Source of the DNA: CAYRHS01 sp964424125
GTDB taxonomy: Bacteria > Actinomycetota > Acidimicrobiia > IMCC26256 > JAOSJL01
DNA: 23,856 bases
NCBI GenBank assembly: GCA_964424125.1
Contig: CAYRHS010000028.1
Location: forward strand, 1 to 23,856
Reading direction: 5' to 3'
The notes under the pieces were generated by a model that had not been told where the DNA came from, made no database searches, and worked only from the letters and a program-made list of their open reading frames with translations. How positions within the stretch are numbered: position 1 is the stretch's first letter; each line of letters opens with the position of its first letter. This document shows, one piece after another, positions 21,968 through 23,856 of this stretch. A program made the translations under genes and the position numbers.

Positions 21968-23262
21968 CAGCGCCCCACGCCTTCGTAGGTGAATCCCATT
22001 CGGCGCAGGCCGTGTGGGTCGAGGAGGTTCCGGGTGTCGACCAGGCGCGGATGAGCCATCAACTCACGGACTCGCGACAGGTCCAGCCAGCGAAACTCCT
22101 CCCACTCGGTGAGAAGCGCCAAGACATCCGCGTCCCGGCAGGCGTCATAGGGGTCGCTACGCACGGTTACGGCCGGGAGCAACTGGGCGGCCGCTTCGCC
22201 GGCGCCCGGGTCGTACGCGTTGACCGTGGCGCCGGCCTCGGCGAGTCCACGTGCGATCACCACGGCCGGCGAATCGCGGAGGTCGTCGGTGTTGGCCTTG
22301 AACGTGAGTCCCCACACCGCGATCGTCGCGTCCGCGAGCGGGACGGCGGCATGCGCGGTGATCTTCTCGATGATGCGCTGGTGCTGCCGCTCGTTCACCT
22401 GGATCGCACCCCGTACGACGCCGAAGTCGTATCCGACGGCATCGGCCGCGTGGAGCAGTGCCGCGATGTCCTTCGGGAAGCACGAACCCCCGTAGCCGGG
22501 GCCCGGGTGCAGGAACTCGGAACCGATCCGCTTGTCGTAGCCCATGCCGAGCGTCACATCCCGCACGTCCGCGTCGTATGCCTCGCACAGATTCGCGAGC
22601 GCGTTGACGAAGGACACCTTGGTTGCGAGGAAAGCGTTCGATGCGTACTTGATCAGTTCGGCCGACGCAGTGTCCGTGACCACCGTGGGAGCCTGGATCC
22701 GTTCGTAGAGGCTGGAGACACGCACTGCGACAGCCGGATCGTCGCAGCCGATCACGATGCGCTCCGGCTCGAGGAAGTCGTGGACGGCATGGCCCTCGCG
22801 GAGAAACTCGGGATTCGAGGCGACGCCGAATTCGTCGGGGCTCGCGCCGGCAACATCGAGGAGGTGCCGAAGGCGCTGCGCAGTGCCCACAGGAACCGTG
22901 GACTTGCTAATGACAACGGCTTCCGGGAGGAGGACGGGTGCGATCTCGGCCACGACGGCCTCGACGAAGGAAAGGTCCGCATCACCATCGTCACCTTGGG
23001 GGGTGGGAACGCAGAGGAAGACGAACTCGCTCGAGGCAGCAGCCTTCGCCGCCCCCAAGACGAAGCGAAGGCGCTCGCGCTCGAGCCCCTCTGCGACCAG
23101 CTCGCCCAACCCCTCCTCACGGATCGCCACCTCTCCCGCGCCCAAGCGCTGCACCAGCTCGGCATCGATATCGGCTGCGAGCACGTCGTGCCCGAGCCGA
23201 CTCAAGCACGCGGCCGTGGTCAGCCCCACATAGCCGGTGCCAACGACGGCGACACGGCTCAC
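21967..23262 (-). CDS. ugd: UDP-glucose 6-dehydrogenase
   Basis: A 431-aa NAD-dependent enzyme that oxidises UDP-glucose twice to UDP-glucuronate. It has the NAD loop GTGYVG (8-13), CVPTPQ (84-89), STVPVGT (121-127), NPEFLREG (150-157) and LIKYASNAFLATKVSFVNA (203-221). The catalytic loop is GPGYGGSCFPKD with Cys261 and Lys264. All catalytic residues are present and the length is typical. GTG 23262 follows a GAGGAG ribosome site by nine bases. It is about 40 bases after rmlB, and its stop overlaps the UDP-xylose synthase start, so the two products are made together. Confidence 0.96.
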   Translation of the reverse strand: MSRVAVVGTGYVGLTTAACLSRLGHDVLAADIDAELVQRLGAGEVAIREEGLGELVAEGLERERLRFVLGAAKAAASSEFVFLCVPTPQGDDGDADLSFVEAVVAEIAPVLLPEAVVISKSTVPVGTAQRLRHLLDVAGASPDEFGVASNPEFLREGHAVHDFLEPERIVIGCDDPAVAVRVSSLYERIQAPTVVTDTASAELIKYASNAFLATKVSFVNALANLCEAYDADVRDVTLGMGYDKRIGSEFLHPGPGYGGSCFPKDIAALLHAADAVGYDFGVVRGAIQVNERQHQRIIEKITAHAAVPLADATIAVWGLTFKANTDDLRDSPAVVIARGLAEAGATVNAYDPGAGEAAAQLLPAVTVRSDPYDACRDADVLALLTEWEEFRWLDLSRVRELMAHPRLVDTRNLLDPHGLRRMGFTYEGVGR

Positions 23263-23302
23263 GTTCGGATGCTCCTCGCGGGCGACGATGTGTCCATCAT
23301 GC

Positions 23303-23856
23303 TCATGCTCCGCTCATATGGGTCGTTCCAGCCGGCGTCCACTCGGACTCGGCCACGGACGTGCGGCCGACAAGGGGCGTCCACCAATCCGCGTGCTCCG
23401 CGTACCACCGGATCGTCGCCCGGACCCCCTCCTCGAAGCCGACCAGCGGATCCCACGCGAGCTCCCGGCGGATCTTGGTCGAGTCGAGCAGGTAGCGCCG
23501 ATCGTGTCCCGGGCGGTCGGGAACGATGGTGCGCAGCGACGCGGGCTTCTCCAGCTCGTCGAGCACGAGATCCGCGAGCCGAGCGATCGATGCCTCCTCG
23601 CCGGTGCCGACGTTGTAGGTCTCGCCGACGCGGCCCTCGCGCACGATCGCCTCGATGGCGCGACAGTGGTCGAGCACGTGGATCCATTCCCTGCGGTGCT
23701 CGGTCGACGCGTAGAGCGGGAGCGGCTCGTCGGCCAGCGCCCGTGTGGTGAACAGCGGGATCACCTTCTCGGGGAACTGCAACGGGCCGTAGTTGTTGCA
23801 GCAGTTCGAGATGGTCACGGGGAGGCCGTAGGTCTCGCCGTAGGCCCGTACCGCGT
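23303..23856 (-). CDS. rmlB: dTDP-glucose 4,6-dehydratase, C-terminal part (cut by window edge)
   Basis: The frame is open to the window edge and encodes the last 184 residues of an RmlB-type SDR. It begins AVRAYGETYGLPVTISNCCN and continues with NYGPLQFPEKVIPLF, REWIHVLDHCRAI and ETYNVGTGEEASI. These are the substrate-binding segments of dTDP-glucose 4,6-dehydratase, which makes dTDP-4-keto-6-deoxyglucose, the precursor of dTDP-rhamnose. The NAD-binding domain and the catalytic Tyr-Lys lie outside the window. The tail ends TPAGTTHMSGA. It is the most upstream visible gene of the nucleotide-sugar operon. No rmlA, rmlC or rmlD is recognised in the window; they may be beyond its edge. Confidence 0.92.
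   Translation of the reverse strand, partial: AVRAYGETYGLPVTISNCCNNYGPLQFPEKVIPLFTTRALADEPLPLYASTEHRREWIHVLDHCRAIEAIVREGRVGETYNVGTGEEASIARLADLVLDELEKPASLRTIVPDRPGHDRRYLLDSTKIRRELAWDPLVGFEEGVRATIRWYAEHADWWTPLVGRTSVAESEWTPAGTTHMSGA

Noticed and set aside
1..23856. tRNA genes, CRISPR arrays, insertion sequences or attachment sites
   Set aside because: No cloverleaf with CCA-adjacent acceptor, no regularly spaced direct repeats, no transposase or integrase, and no target-site duplications were seen.

Overview
The window is gene-dense, very GC-rich DNA with long antisense shadow ORFs, many GTG starts and stop/start overlaps of the ATGA or GTGA type. Coenzyme F420 genes (cofD/fbiA, cofE/fbiB), a DUF5719-type secreted protein, a fused GT2-membrane protein, a WbbL-like glycosyltransferase and an HBHA/phasin-like helical protein all point to an actinobacterium. 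The gene order recalls the conserved sahH / SIS-type sugar isomerase / manB / fbiA-fbiB / sugar nucleotidyltransferase / wbbL neighbourhood of mycobacteria and streptomycetes. The exact lineage is an inference; a deep branch such as Acidimicrobiia would fit. I see no tRNA, rRNA, CRISPR array, insertion sequence or phage gene, and no gene-free stretch over 300 bases.

Region 1 (1-6900, minus strand). Reading in the direction of transcription: a CPBP intramembrane protease, a 64-aa zinc ribbon, an 804-aa PTPS-related polytopic membrane protein, phosphohexomutase ManB, a Trm112-like protein, a bifunctional phosphoglucose/phosphomannose isomerase, and the 5' part of ahcY, which runs off the window. 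ManB and the isomerase supply mannose/glucose phosphates for envelope sugars. ahcY appears to have its own promoter and a leader that can fold.

Region 2 (7000-14200). ftsH is alone on the plus strand and convergent with a three-gene minus-strand operon: a 1053-aa GT2/membrane fusion, a DUF5719-like secreted protein with four internal repeats, and a membrane-anchored thioredoxin-like protein. Both junctions in that operon overlap. It looks like an envelope-assembly module of unknown chemistry.

Region 3 (14200-17250, plus strand). A 197-base divergent intergenic region holds a perfect 14-bp inverted repeat beside a possible promoter. It is followed by a small coiled-coil protein gene, a strong hairpin, and the F420 genes cofD, cofE and a nitroreductase, chained by 4-base overlaps. 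The nitroreductase matches the C-terminal domain of mycobacterial FbiB, so FbiB is split into two genes here.

Region 4 (17280-23856, minus strand). A seven-gene apparent operon: rmlB (its 5' end lies outside the window), ugd, a UDP-xylose synthase-like gene, a WbbL-like GT2, an anchored protein with three HxH motifs, a sugar-1-phosphate nucleotidyltransferase with a beta-helix tail, and a GalE-like epimerase. Together these would make dTDP-4-keto-6-deoxyglucose (rhamnose precursor), UDP-glucuronate, UDP-xylose and an NDP-hexose, and place a sugar on a lipid carrier. The HxH protein has no obvious role in that pathway and is one of the more interesting unknowns.
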